Origin: CAWCAW01 sp963714125
GTDB taxonomy: Bacteria > Actinomycetota > Acidimicrobiia > Acidimicrobiales > UBA8190
DNA: 64,000 nt
Assembly (NCBI GenBank): GCA_963714125.1
Contig: OY970234.1
Coordinates: 2,728,001 to 2,792,000, forward strand
Direction of reading: 5' to 3'
Shown piece by piece: positions 43,747-52,323 of this stretch; the first letter of the stretch is position 1; each line of letters starts with the position of its first letter. Both the position numbers and the translations under genes were made by a program. The notes beneath the pieces are model-generated. The model was given only the letters and a program-made list of their open reading frames with translations. It did no database searches and was not told the DNA's origin.

Positions 43747-44901
43747 GTGAGTGCGGATAGATTTGTCGTTGTGCCCGGGGCCGCCCAAGGAGCGAGCCAC
43801 GGCGCCAGCCCACTAGCCCCGGCCACTCCCCTCCTCGAAGGTCTGCGGGTTCTCGATCTCGGCATCTGGCGTCCCGTCCCCTATGCCACCCAGCTGCTGG
43901 CGGAGATGGGCGCGTCGGTCCTCAAGATCGAACCACCGGGCGGCGACCCCATGCGGGTGTTCCCCCCGTTGTTTGCCGTCTTGAACGCCGGCAAGCGGTC
44001 CATGGAAGTCGACCTCAAAGACCCCCAAGGACGCCAGGAAGTCTTGGCCCTCGCCGCCGAAGCCGACGCCGTGCTCGAAGGCTTCCGCCCTGGCGTCGTC
44101 GATCGCCTCGGGGTGGGATACGAGTCGGTGCGAGCGCTGAACCCGGCCATCGTCTACTGCTCCATATCGGGCTATGGAGCGACCGGCCCCTTGGCCCAGG
44201 TTCCCGGGCACGACCTGAACTACCAGGCGTACGCCGGCGTTCTGGCTCCCCGCGGTGGGGCCCCGGCGGCCGCGTCATTGCCCGTCGGCGATCTGGGGGC
44301 CGGCATGACCGCCGCCATGGCCACGCTGGCGGGGTGTTTGCGATCGCGCGCCACCGGTGAAGGCGAACGCATCGACATCGGCATCGCCGATGTCCTGGCC
44401 ACCTGGACGGGGGCGGTGGGCCAGCTCACCCCGACCGGCTCGCCCCTTGCCATGAAAGGCCTGCCCGGCTACGGGATCTACCAGACCTCCGACCACCGCT
44501 ACGTCACCACCGGTGTGCTGGCCGAGGATTATTTCTGGTCGAAGCTGTGCGGAGCGCTCGGACTCACCGGCATCGAGGGCTACGGACTGGTCGACAGGAT
44601 CCGCCTCAAAGACGAGCTCGATGCCGCCGTCGCCGCTGAGATCGGACGACGCACCTTGGCCGACGTCATGGCCGCCTTGGCGCAATGCGATGTGCCGGTG
44701 GCGCCCGTCCTCAGCCGAGATGAGATGCTCGAGCTGAGCCATTTTCAGGAGCGAGGAACCGTGTTGGTGCAGACGACAGATGGCGAACACGGATCGGCGA
44801 CGATGGGACACCCGGCTCGCTACACCGTCCATGGGGCGCGCCCGGGCGGACCGGTCCCTCAACTCGATGGGGACCCCACCCGGTCGTGGTCGCCTCGATG
44901 A
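43747..44901 (+). CDS. CaiB/BaiF family CoA-transferase
   Basis: The frame has several possible starts; GTG 43747 gives 384 residues. It is a class III CoA-transferase: LLEGLRVLDLGIWRPVPYATQLLAEMGASVLKIEPPGGDPMR at the N-terminus, NAGKRSMEVDLKDPQGR, and the catalytic aspartate Asp156 in PGHDLNYQAYAGVL. It moves CoA between carboxylic acids without ATP use or forms part of a racemase/dehydratase scheme. Its stop overlaps the start of the next acyl-CoA ligase as ATGA, so the two are tightly coupled. Having both a CoA-transferase and a CoA-ligase side by side suggests two entry points for the same acid. Confidence 0.92.
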   Translation: MSADRFVVVPGAAQGASHGASPLAPATPLLEGLRVLDLGIWRPVPYATQLLAEMGASVLKIEPPGGDPMRVFPPLFAVLNAGKRSMEVDLKDPQGRQEVLALAAEADAVLEGFRPGVVDRLGVGYESVRALNPAIVYCSISGYGATGPLAQVPGHDLNYQAYAGVLAPRGGAPAAASLPVGDLGAGMTAAMATLAGCLRSRATGEGERIDIGIADVLATWTGAVGQLTPTGSPLAMKGLPGYGIYQTSDHRYVTTGVLAEDYFWSKLCGALGLTGIEGYGLVDRIRLKDELDAAVAAEIGRRTLADVMAALAQCDVPVAPVLSRDEMLELSHFQERGTVLVQTTDGEHGSATMGHPARYTVHGARPGGPVPQLDGDPTRSWSPR

Positions 44902-46517
44902 GCGACACGTGGGGACTGCGACCGATGCCCCCCGACCTGGCTGAGCGCTATATCGCCGAAGGCTTCTGGCGCGACGAATCTCTCGGTCACTTGCTGGCCG
45001 GCGCCATCGCGGCCCAGCCCGACTTGACCCTCAAGATCCATTCCGCCACGCGCCCTTGGCAAGGCAGCTTCACCGACGTCCTCGACGCCGCCTCGCATGT
45101 GGCGGGGGCACTGCGCGCCAACGGGATCGGGGCCGGAGACGTGGTGGCCTTCCAGCTTCCCAACTGGGTGGAGGCGGCCGTGACCTTTTGGGCCGCGGCG
45201 TTGGTCGGTGCGGTGGTGACGCCGATCGTCCATTTCTATGGAGCCAAAGAGGTCGGCTACATCCTGCGACGCACCGGGGTCCGTGCCCTCATCACCGCCG
45301 ATCGATTCGGCCGCAACGACTACATCGCCACCCTCGAAGGACTGCGGGAGGACACCCCAGCCTTGGAGCTGGTGGCCGTGGTGGGTGACAGCCCCGTACC
45401 CCCATGGGCCGTGCCCTTCCAGCGTCTCTTGGAGGGCGAACCCCTGGGCGCACCTGCCCCGGTCGATCCATCGGCGCCGGCTCTGGTCGCCTACACGTCG
45501 GGGACGACCGCCGACCCTAAAGGCGTGGTCCACTCGCATCGCACCATCGGCTTCGAGATCCGCCAGCTGTCGGGCATGCAGACCGGAAATCCACCGCTGT
45601 TGGTGGGAGCGCCGGTTGGCCACGGCATCGGCATGCTCAGCGGTTTGCTGGTGCCGGTGTGGAAGCACCAACCCATCAATCTCATCGACGTTTGGGACCC
45701 GGCCGCCGTGTTGGCCGCCATGGTGCAAGACAACATTGCCTCGGGCAGTGGTGCCACGTACTTCCTCACCAGCTTGCTCGATCACCCCGACTGCTCCGAG
45801 GCGCACCTGCGGCTGATGAGCCGCATTGGGCTGGGGGGATCGCCGGTGCCTGCTGCGGTGACCGATCGGATGACAGCCCTGGGAATCTCCGCCGTCCGTT
45901 CTTACGGGTCCACCGAGCATCCGTCCACGACGGGGAGCCGGCACGAGGACCCCATGGACAAGCGCTGCTACACCGACGGCCGTCCCCTGACCGGTGTGGA
46001 AATCAAGACCGTCGACGATGATGGCGTATCCACCGACACCTTGGTGCCCGGGGAGATCTTGAGCCGTGGCCCGGACTGCTGCATCGGGTACACCGACCCC
46101 GCCTTGACGGCCGCCACCTTCGACGCGCAGGGCTGGTACTCCACCGGCGACATCGGCGTGATCGACGCCGACGGCTTTCTCAGCATCGTGGACCGCAAGA
46201 AGGACATCATCATTCGCGGTGGCGAAAACATCAGCGCGCTCGAAATCGAGGAGCTGCTTCTGCGTATCCCCAACGTGGCCGAGGCAGCCGTGGTGGCCGC
46301 CCCCGACCATCGCCTGGGCGAACACGCCTGCGCGTTCCTGCGCGTCATGCCGGGTGCCGCCGAACCGGACCTCACCACGGTGAAGGCCCATCTCGAGCAG
46401 GCCGGTCTGGCCCGCCAAAAGTGGCCCGAGGAGCTGCACGTCGTCACCGAGCTTCCCCGCACGGCGTCGGGCAAGGTACAGAAGTACGTCTTGCGAGACA
46501 CGCTGCGCTCCCCCTGA
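44898..46517 (+). CDS. Acyl-CoA synthetase (AMP-forming)
   Basis: From ATG 44898 the protein has 539 residues. All ANL motifs are present: the P-loop-like A3 YTSGTTADPKGVVHSH, A5 SYGSTEHP, A7 GWYSTGDIG, A8 DRKKDIIIRGGENISALEIE and A10 PRTASGKVQK with the catalytic lysine. It activates a carboxylate to its CoA thioester. Motif wording is very close to the fragment at 1-768. Its start overlaps the CaiB stop (ATGA). A ketol-acid-reductoisomerase-like gene follows 74 bases later. Substrate specificity is not readable. Confidence 0.93.
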   Translation: MSDTWGLRPMPPDLAERYIAEGFWRDESLGHLLAGAIAAQPDLTLKIHSATRPWQGSFTDVLDAASHVAGALRANGIGAGDVVAFQLPNWVEAAVTFWAAALVGAVVTPIVHFYGAKEVGYILRRTGVRALITADRFGRNDYIATLEGLREDTPALELVAVVGDSPVPPWAVPFQRLLEGEPLGAPAPVDPSAPALVAYTSGTTADPKGVVHSHRTIGFEIRQLSGMQTGNPPLLVGAPVGHGIGMLSGLLVPVWKHQPINLIDVWDPAAVLAAMVQDNIASGSGATYFLTSLLDHPDCSEAHLRLMSRIGLGGSPVPAAVTDRMTALGISAVRSYGSTEHPSTTGSRHEDPMDKRCYTDGRPLTGVEIKTVDDDGVSTDTLVPGEILSRGPDCCIGYTDPALTAATFDAQGWYSTGDIGVIDADGFLSIVDRKKDIIIRGGENISALEIEELLLRIPNVAEAAVVAAPDHRLGEHACAFLRVMPGAAEPDLTTVKAHLEQAGLARQKWPEELHVVTELPRTASGKVQKYVLRDTLRSP

Positions 46518-46591
46518 TCCACCGGGTCCGCTTGAGCCCACCCGATGTCACTGCCGGGCATCGGTCCCGTCAGCACCGTCATAATGTCGCC

Positions 46592-47575
46592 ATGGCGAAG
46601 ATCTATTACGAACGGGATGCCGATGGCCAAGCCCTCAGCGGGGACACCATCGCCATTGTCGGGTACGGCAATCAAGGACGCTCGTGGGCGCTCAACTTCC
46701 GCGACAGCGGGTACGAGCCGGTGGTCTGCGTCCGCAATGACACGACGCGCCAGCAAGCCGAGGCTGAGGGCTTCGCCACCCACGATGTGCTGGCTGCCAA
46801 TGACGCCGACGTCATCTGCATCTTGGTCCCCGACGATGTCATCCCCCTGCTGGGGCTGGCGCCGGGGCCGGATTCGTGTGTAATCGTGGCCAGCGGGTAC
46901 ACCTTGGCCTTCGACCGCCTCACCCCCGCCGGCGACGCCGGCATGGTGGCACCCCGCATGCTCGGACCCGAAGTGCGGCGCTGTTACGAAGAGGGCGTCG
47001 GCTTCATCTCGGCGGTCGGCGTGCACCACGACGCCACCGGTCGTGCCCTTCAGCGAGTGCTGGCGGTGGCCGGGGCCATCGGAGGACTCCGCCAGGGCGG
47101 CCTCGAGCTCACGCCGATGCAGGAGGCGGTGTTGGACCTGAGCGTCGAACAGGTGCTATCCCCGGCGCTGGCGGCGGTGAGCAACGCCTTCGTGCAGACC
47201 ATGGTGGAGCACGCCATCCCCATCGAGGCCATCGTCACGGAGCTGGTGCTTTCGGGAGAGGTGGAACGCACCTATCGCCTCCTACGTGAGGTCGGCTTTG
47301 CGGTCCAGTCGGAATTTCACTCCCCCACCAGTCAGTACGGACAGCTCAGCCGGCGCAGCAGCTATGACGATCTCGCTGTGCTTCCGACCATGCGGGCGTT
47401 GGCCGACGACATCGCCAACGGACGCTTTGCCGACGAGTGGGACGCCGAACGCGATGCCGGCTATCCGCTGCTGCGCGAGCTGAAGGAGCAGTATGCCGGG
47501 GCGGCCATCCGGGACTATGAGGCTGAACTGCGCACCCGCCTCGGACCGGGGGTGTCGCCAGCACCGGCCTCGTAA
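46592..47575 (+). CDS. Ketol-acid reductoisomerase-like protein (IlvC family, divergent)
   Basis: The 327-residue protein starts like acetohydroxyacid isomeroreductase: a short lead, then IAIVGYGNQGRSWALNFRDSG (20-40), the KARI Rossmann loop. The knotted C-terminal domain keeps DLSVEQ (Asp182, Glu186), equivalent to the magnesium-binding DLFGEQ, and SPTSQYG where SDTAEYG is expected. The usual ECxHEL helix is altered to IEAIVTEL, so the second metal site may differ. True IlvC sits with ilvBN; here the neighbours are an acyl-CoA ligase and a CoA-transferase. It may be a paralogue reducing another 2-oxo or ketol acid. Whether it replaces housekeeping IlvC cannot be decided from this window. Confidence 0.75.
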   Translation: MAKIYYERDADGQALSGDTIAIVGYGNQGRSWALNFRDSGYEPVVCVRNDTTRQQAEAEGFATHDVLAANDADVICILVPDDVIPLLGLAPGPDSCVIVASGYTLAFDRLTPAGDAGMVAPRMLGPEVRRCYEEGVGFISAVGVHHDATGRALQRVLAVAGAIGGLRQGGLELTPMQEAVLDLSVEQVLSPALAAVSNAFVQTMVEHAIPIEAIVTELVLSGEVERTYRLLREVGFAVQSEFHSPTSQYGQLSRRSSYDDLAVLPTMRALADDIANGRFADEWDAERDAGYPLLRELKEQYAGAAIRDYEAELRTRLGPGVSPAPAS

Positions 47576-47628
47576 ACGTGTCGTCAGGCACCGGCCATCG
47601 ATACCGCCGGCGCGCCGCGCCGTTAGTG

Positions 47629-49530
47629 CTACCGCGCGACAGCGGGCGCCCGGCACAGATAGACGGTGATGCCCGGGATGGGACCACCACCGAGGCCACC
47701 GTTGGCGCTCGTCGGCACGGCCAGACAGTGCGAGCGCGTCCAATCGACGCGCGGATCGTCGGCGTCGGGGGCGATGATCGTTTGCAGCCTCCCCAGGTCG
47801 ACCTGCCTTTGTAACGTCCTGACGCTCGGCACCGGGCTCGTTCCAGTGAATCCTCCCAGCGGCTCGATTTCCCGGCCCGTGTCGATGATCAACGGAGCCG
47901 CGATGATCGACGTGAACGTGGCGGCCACATAGCGATCGTGCGTGTTCACCTTGAGCAGCAGTGCCACCTCCGAGCGGACCGATTCGAGTGTCTCTTTGGG
48001 CTCAACTTGGGTGACCTGACTCACCGATGCCGACTCGAATGGTGTGTCAAAAGGCCCCAGGCCGGCGACGACGATGTCCATGGCCGCGCTGAGTGGCAAC
48101 AGCGCCATGGCACCCAGAGCCAGGAACACGCCAGCCGTCGATCGCGTCGTCTCGAAAAGGCCAGGCAATGGGGTGAGCGCGGTCGGCTGATCGGTCGGTC
48201 GACCGAGAAGTACCGGCCCCAGGACACGCGAACCGAGCATCAGCCACGCCGCCGCGCCGAGCAGGACCACCTCCGCCACGATGAGAACGACGCGCAACGC
48301 GCCCGGCGCTTGGTCCATGAGCCACAAGCCGTAGACGACGTCGACGCCGACAAGGGCCAAGACGGCGTAGGTGACGGCGCCCCCGGTGTCCTTCGATCGG
48401 CGCAGCAGCTCGAGACCGATACCGCACAGCGCACCGACGGCCGGGGCCAGCGCCGCCAAGTAATACACGTTGAGACCCGACAATGCGCTGAAGGCGACGA
48501 GGTCGATGAGAAGCCATGACCCCCACAACAACGCGCCCGTCCGCAGGGGATCTCCTCGTGGCAATCGGCGGCCGCCGATGACGGCCACACCCGACACCAG
48601 CGCGATCACCACCAGCCAACCCACATCGCGCCCGCCGGCGCCGTCGAGCAATCGACCCGGACCGGGTGCGCCGGGCAGGCGGAAGTCGACCAGGGATGAG
48701 AATGCCGCTGACTTCAGGCCTGGCAACGACGAGCCGGTGTTGACCTTTCCGAACCCGTTGTAGACGAAGACCTGTTGGAAGACCGAGTCGTGCGTGCTCC
48801 CGTCGACATAGGGGCGGTCGCCGGCGGGCACCAGGGACACCGCCGTCATCCAGCTCAACGACACGACGACGGCGACCACGACCGCACCACTCAATTGGGC
48901 GAGGCGGCGTCCGACACCGCCGGGTCCGGCCACCACCCAAGCCAGGCCGAGGGCCGGGAGCACGAGCCACGCTTCGAGCATCTTGGCTTGAAAGGCGAGG
49001 CCCACCCACAAACCCGCCAGGACCAACCACCAGGCGTTCCCTTGCACCAGCGCCGTCACCGTCGAGTTGGCCGCCAGTACCAGGAGAAGGATCAACAAAG
49101 AATCCGAAATGTTGCCGCGATTGAGCGCCACCGTGGCAGGGGTGATGGCCATCACGGCGGCGGCCACCACCCCGGCCATGTCGCCGGCCACGCGGCTCAC
49201 CGCTCGAAACAGGATGAAGACGGTGAGAACCCCTTCGATGACCTGAGGAAGCACAATGGCCCAGACGTGAAACCCGAACACCCTGACGCTCAGGGCCTGG
49301 ACCCAAAAGGCGCCGGGAAGTTTGTCGAGTGAAATGGTCCCCGCCGGGTCGAAGGCCCCGTAGATGAAGTCGTGCCAGCTCGAACCCATGCTCCGCACAG
49401 CCGCCTCGTAATAGATCTCGAGGCTGCCATGCGCAGCACCCCAGGTGTAGGAGATGCCGGCCAGCACGCCGATGGCGAGCAGGGCGGGCGGGACGTAGCG
49501 CTCTGTCGAGGACGACGGGCCGAGGGCCAT
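47629..49530 (-). CDS. GT-C membrane glycosyltransferase (GT39/YkcB-like)
   Basis: The 633-residue protein has 11-13 hydrophobic helices and an extracytoplasmic C-terminal domain. The first large loop has YYEAAVRSMGSSWHDFIYGAFDPAGTISLDKLPG, the pattern of actinobacterial ArnT/PMT-like glycosyltransferases that take sugar from a polyprenyl phosphate. NRGNISDSLLILLLVLAA and FQAKMLEAWLVLPAL follow. It should glycosylate a wall component or secreted protein on the outer side of the membrane. It starts nine bases after the MarR gene and is likely its operon partner. Confidence 0.87.
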   Translation of the reverse strand: MALGPSSSTERYVPPALLAIGVLAGISYTWGAAHGSLEIYYEAAVRSMGSSWHDFIYGAFDPAGTISLDKLPGAFWVQALSVRVFGFHVWAIVLPQVIEGVLTVFILFRAVSRVAGDMAGVVAAAVMAITPATVALNRGNISDSLLILLLVLAANSTVTALVQGNAWWLVLAGLWVGLAFQAKMLEAWLVLPALGLAWVVAGPGGVGRRLAQLSGAVVVAVVVSLSWMTAVSLVPAGDRPYVDGSTHDSVFQQVFVYNGFGKVNTGSSLPGLKSAAFSSLVDFRLPGAPGPGRLLDGAGGRDVGWLVVIALVSGVAVIGGRRLPRGDPLRTGALLWGSWLLIDLVAFSALSGLNVYYLAALAPAVGALCGIGLELLRRSKDTGGAVTYAVLALVGVDVVYGLWLMDQAPGALRVVLIVAEVVLLGAAAWLMLGSRVLGPVLLGRPTDQPTALTPLPGLFETTRSTAGVFLALGAMALLPLSAAMDIVVAGLGPFDTPFESASVSQVTQVEPKETLESVRSEVALLLKVNTHDRYVAATFTSIIAAPLIIDTGREIEPLGGFTGTSPVPSVRTLQRQVDLGRLQTIIAPDADDPRVDWTRSHCLAVPTSANGGLGGGPIPGITVYLCRAPAVAR

Positions 49531-49539
49531 CGGCGTCGA

Positions 49540-49995
49540 CTACTGCTCGGGCAAAAGGTCGTCGGAGATGAGGGCGAAGAGCGTGGTCCGGGTGCTGGCC
49601 ACCGCCGCCACTCCCACGCGTGCCACCAGGGCGCGGTCGACGCGTTCGATGGCGCCCCGGGCCGTGACGGCGGCCAGGCGGCCCCGCTCAGTCAAGGCGA
49701 TGGTCATCTTGCGCCTGTCCTCAGCATCAGGAGCACGGTCGAGGTAGCCGCGTGTGACCAGTGTGTCCACAAGTTGACCCGCCGCCTGTTTCGAGATCCC
49801 CAGTGCACTGATGATCTCGCTGAGCGGAGAACCGACCCGGGCGATGCTGCTGAGCACGAAGACGCCGTTGCGCGGCATGTCCTCGATCCCCACCTCGTTC
49901 AGGTCATGGGCGATGGACCTCCCATAAGTGCGCCGAGACGCCCGCAGCAGGGCCGGGAGCGAGACTTCTTCGTGGTCATGTACTTCGGGCGTCAT
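49540..49995 (-). CDS. MarR family transcriptional regulator
   Basis: From ATG 49995 the protein has 151 residues; the frame to 50031 is longer but includes likely promoter DNA. The winged helix is SPLSEIISALGISKQAAGQLVDTLVTRGYLDRAPDAEDRRKMTIALTERG. It has a conserved DxRR wing (DAEDRR). It precedes the glycosyltransferase by nine bases and probably autoregulates the pair. Upstream, a TTGACT/TATTCT promoter-like pair with 17-base spacing overlaps a TGAC-T-GTCA dyad around 50015-50030, a reasonable operator. Confidence 0.88.
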   Translation of the reverse strand: MTPEVHDHEEVSLPALLRASRRTYGRSIAHDLNEVGIEDMPRNGVFVLSSIARVGSPLSEIISALGISKQAAGQLVDTLVTRGYLDRAPDAEDRRKMTIALTERGRLAAVTARGAIERVDRALVARVGVAAVASTRTTLFALISDDLLPEQ

Positions 49996-50065
49996 AGACC
50001 CGAGAATATAGACAAGATTTATGACAGTCAATAATCGGTACTAGTTGCACCGAGGACCCACGCGC

Positions 50066-51775
50066 TTAGCGGCCCAGGGCGTAGGCGGCACGCCGGGGAT
50101 CGGCACCCGCCCACAACGTGGGCCGGCCACCCGCCGACGCCGACGCCCGTTGGCGGATCATGCCCACCGACCCCGCCTCGAACTCGTATGCAGGCCACTG
50201 GTGCACGTCGTGGCCGAGTGCCTCCAGGGCGTGCAAGACCGCATCGGGCACACGCTTTTCGACGACCACCATCGCCTCGGGGTGGTCGTGCGGATAGAAG
50301 GAATTCGGACAGGCCAAAGACACGGCGCGCGGCGCCGCCACGGCCTGCTGCTCGGTCATCTTGAACACGACCGCGTTCAAAAAGGCCTGCAGCATGGCCT
50401 GCACGATGACGTCGCCACCGGGACATGCGATGGGCCACACATAGCCGTCGTCATCGAGAACGATGGCCGGCGACGGCGTCACACGCGGCCGCCGAAAAGG
50501 ACCCAGGGCGGCGGGATGCTCAGGGTCCGTACGGCTTTGCACTCCTCGGCCTGACACCACAACCCCAAGGCCGGGAACGACAGGCCCCATGGCCAGCGTG
50601 TCGCTCGGCGCCGACGAGAAGGCGTTGCCGTGGCCGTCGACAACAGCCACATGCGTGGTCGACTCGATGCCGTCGGCGCCATGACGAAGCGTGAACAGAT
50701 CGGGGAGTACTCGGTCGGGCTGGATCAAAGCGGCCAGTTCGCCGGCGCGCCCGTCGCCGAGCAGCTTGCCAAGGTCCACCACGCCGCCGTCGCCGTAGTA
50801 ACGCTCGCGATCCGAAAAGGCCAGCTTGATCGATTCCACCAGGACGTGCAGATACGGGGCCGAGTTGTGACCCAGAGACTCGAGATCGAAATTCTCCAGG
50901 ATGGCCAGCGCTTGCAACAAGGCTGGTCCTTGGGACCATTCGGCCGGCGTGACGTGCATGGTCAGTCCATCGAAGGCGGCAAATCGGCGCCAGGGAGCGG
51001 GTTCGACCTCCGCTCGGAACCCGGCCAGATCATCGGTGGTCAGAAAGCCGCCTTCGGCGATGACGAAGTCGACCATCTGCTGGGCAACCTCACCCTCATA
51101 GAACTCCCGCCGCACGGCGTCGAGGCGCGCCGTGCGGTCGCCCCCGGTTTCGGCCGCCGCCAACCGGCGCAAGAGCTGGCCCAGATCGCGTTGCACCAAC
51201 CGCTCCCCCGCCACGGCCCTCCGGCCACCCGGACAAAAGATGGCCGCCGAGGACGGCCACTGTTCATAGACCCATGCAAAGAGATCCAACGCAGTGGCGG
51301 TCGTTGCGTCGAGAACGAATCCAACGGTAGCCAACTCGATGGCCGGCGCGGCAACGTCGGCGAACGACCATGTCCCGAAACGGTCGAGAGCACTCAGCCA
51401 TCCCGCCAAGGCGCCCGGCACCACACACGGCCCACACCCCGGCGCCATGGTCGAGCCGAAACGACCCGCATATGCCTCCGGCGTCGCCGTGGAGGACCAT
51501 CGTCCCACCCCAGCCACGCTCATTACCTGCGAGGACTCCGCCGGACGCACCAGGATCGGAGCGATGCCCCCCACGTTGCACATGTCGACTTGGACGACAT
51601 TGGTGGCCAAACCGGCCGCCACTCCGGCATCGACGGCGTTGCCGCCGGCTTCGAGCACGCGTGCTGCCACCTGGACCGTGAGTGGATGCCCGGTGACGGC
51701 CATCCAATGGTCGCCGACCAGCGTGGGGCGTGAACTCTCCGACGGTGGCAGTCCGCGCGGACCCGGTTTCGTCAT
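50066..51775 (-). CDS. Gamma-glutamyltransferase family Ntn-hydrolase
   Basis: The 569-residue precursor matches gamma-glutamyltranspeptidases. The N-terminal GHPLTVQVAARVLEAGGNAVDAGVAAGLA and the autoprocessing site ESTTHVAVVDGHGNAFS (nucleophile Thr373, the first Thr of TTH) are typical, as is the late PGGDVIVQAMLQAFLNAV. On maturation it splits into two subunits and would transfer or hydrolyse gamma-glutamyl groups of glutathione-like thiols. There is no clear signal peptide at the ATG, so a cytoplasmic cephalosporin-acylase- or YwrD-like role is also possible. It is divergent from the NfeD gene with 47 bases between. Confidence 0.9.
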   Translation of the reverse strand: MTKPGPRGLPPSESSRPTLVGDHWMAVTGHPLTVQVAARVLEAGGNAVDAGVAAGLATNVVQVDMCNVGGIAPILVRPAESSQVMSVAGVGRWSSTATPEAYAGRFGSTMAPGCGPCVVPGALAGWLSALDRFGTWSFADVAAPAIELATVGFVLDATTATALDLFAWVYEQWPSSAAIFCPGGRRAVAGERLVQRDLGQLLRRLAAAETGGDRTARLDAVRREFYEGEVAQQMVDFVIAEGGFLTTDDLAGFRAEVEPAPWRRFAAFDGLTMHVTPAEWSQGPALLQALAILENFDLESLGHNSAPYLHVLVESIKLAFSDRERYYGDGGVVDLGKLLGDGRAGELAALIQPDRVLPDLFTLRHGADGIESTTHVAVVDGHGNAFSSAPSDTLAMGPVVPGLGVVVSGRGVQSRTDPEHPAALGPFRRPRVTPSPAIVLDDDGYVWPIACPGGDVIVQAMLQAFLNAVVFKMTEQQAVAAPRAVSLACPNSFYPHDHPEAMVVVEKRVPDAVLHALEALGHDVHQWPAYEFEAGSVGMIRQRASASAGGRPTLWAGADPRRAAYALGR

Positions 51776-51822
51776 CGGCCCACGTTATGCTGACGGTGGC
51801 GCAACCAACCTAGGAGGCGCTT

Positions 51823-52323
51823 ATGTGGTTCGTTGCTGGTGTCCTTCTCGGAGTGGTGCTCCTGGCCTCGCTGGCCGGGTTCCATCTGGGACCCCACGCC
51901 CATGTCGTCGCCGGAGTTGTCGGTGTCATCGCCGCGTTGTGGCTCGTGCTGATGGCGGTGGACGGACGCGCCGCCCCGTTGCTGTGGGCCCTCCTCAGTG
52001 CCGATGTGGTCGTCTCGGCCGGCGTCGGGATTTTGGCTTGGTACGGCCTCTCGCACCGCAGCCCCAACGGACATCGCCTCAATAACCTCCAAGGCGGTGA
52101 GGGCATCGCCGTCAACGATCTGGCCCCCAAGGGCATCGTGCGCGTGGGCGGAGAGCAGTGGTCGGCGGTATCGGTCAACGGGACCGTGCGGGCGGGCGGG
52201 AAGGTCCAGGTGCTCGGTGTGTCGGGGGTCCACCTCGACGTATGGGGCGAGGACGTAGACGCACAGTCCCTCCCGGATCCTTTTCACCTCGACGAAGGCG
52301 AAAGCAAGGAGCACAGCTCATGA
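51823..52323 (+). CDS. NfeD-like membrane protein
   Basis: The 166-residue protein has three N-terminal hydrophobic helices (about 2-22, 27-47, 52-72) and a C-terminal NfeD OB-fold: GIAVNDLAPKGIVRVGGEQW, SVNGTVRAGGKVQVLGVSG, HLDVWGED. It lacks the protease domain of long NfeD proteins. A strong GGAGG precedes the ATG. Its stop overlaps the SPFH gene start as ATGA; such NfeD-SPFH pairs form membrane microdomain complexes in bacteria. Confidence 0.87.
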   Translation: MWFVAGVLLGVVLLASLAGFHLGPHAHVVAGVVGVIAALWLVLMAVDGRAAPLLWALLSADVVVSAGVGILAWYGLSHRSPNGHRLNNLQGGEGIAVNDLAPKGIVRVGGEQWSAVSVNGTVRAGGKVQVLGVSGVHLDVWGEDVDAQSLPDPFHLDEGESKEHSS

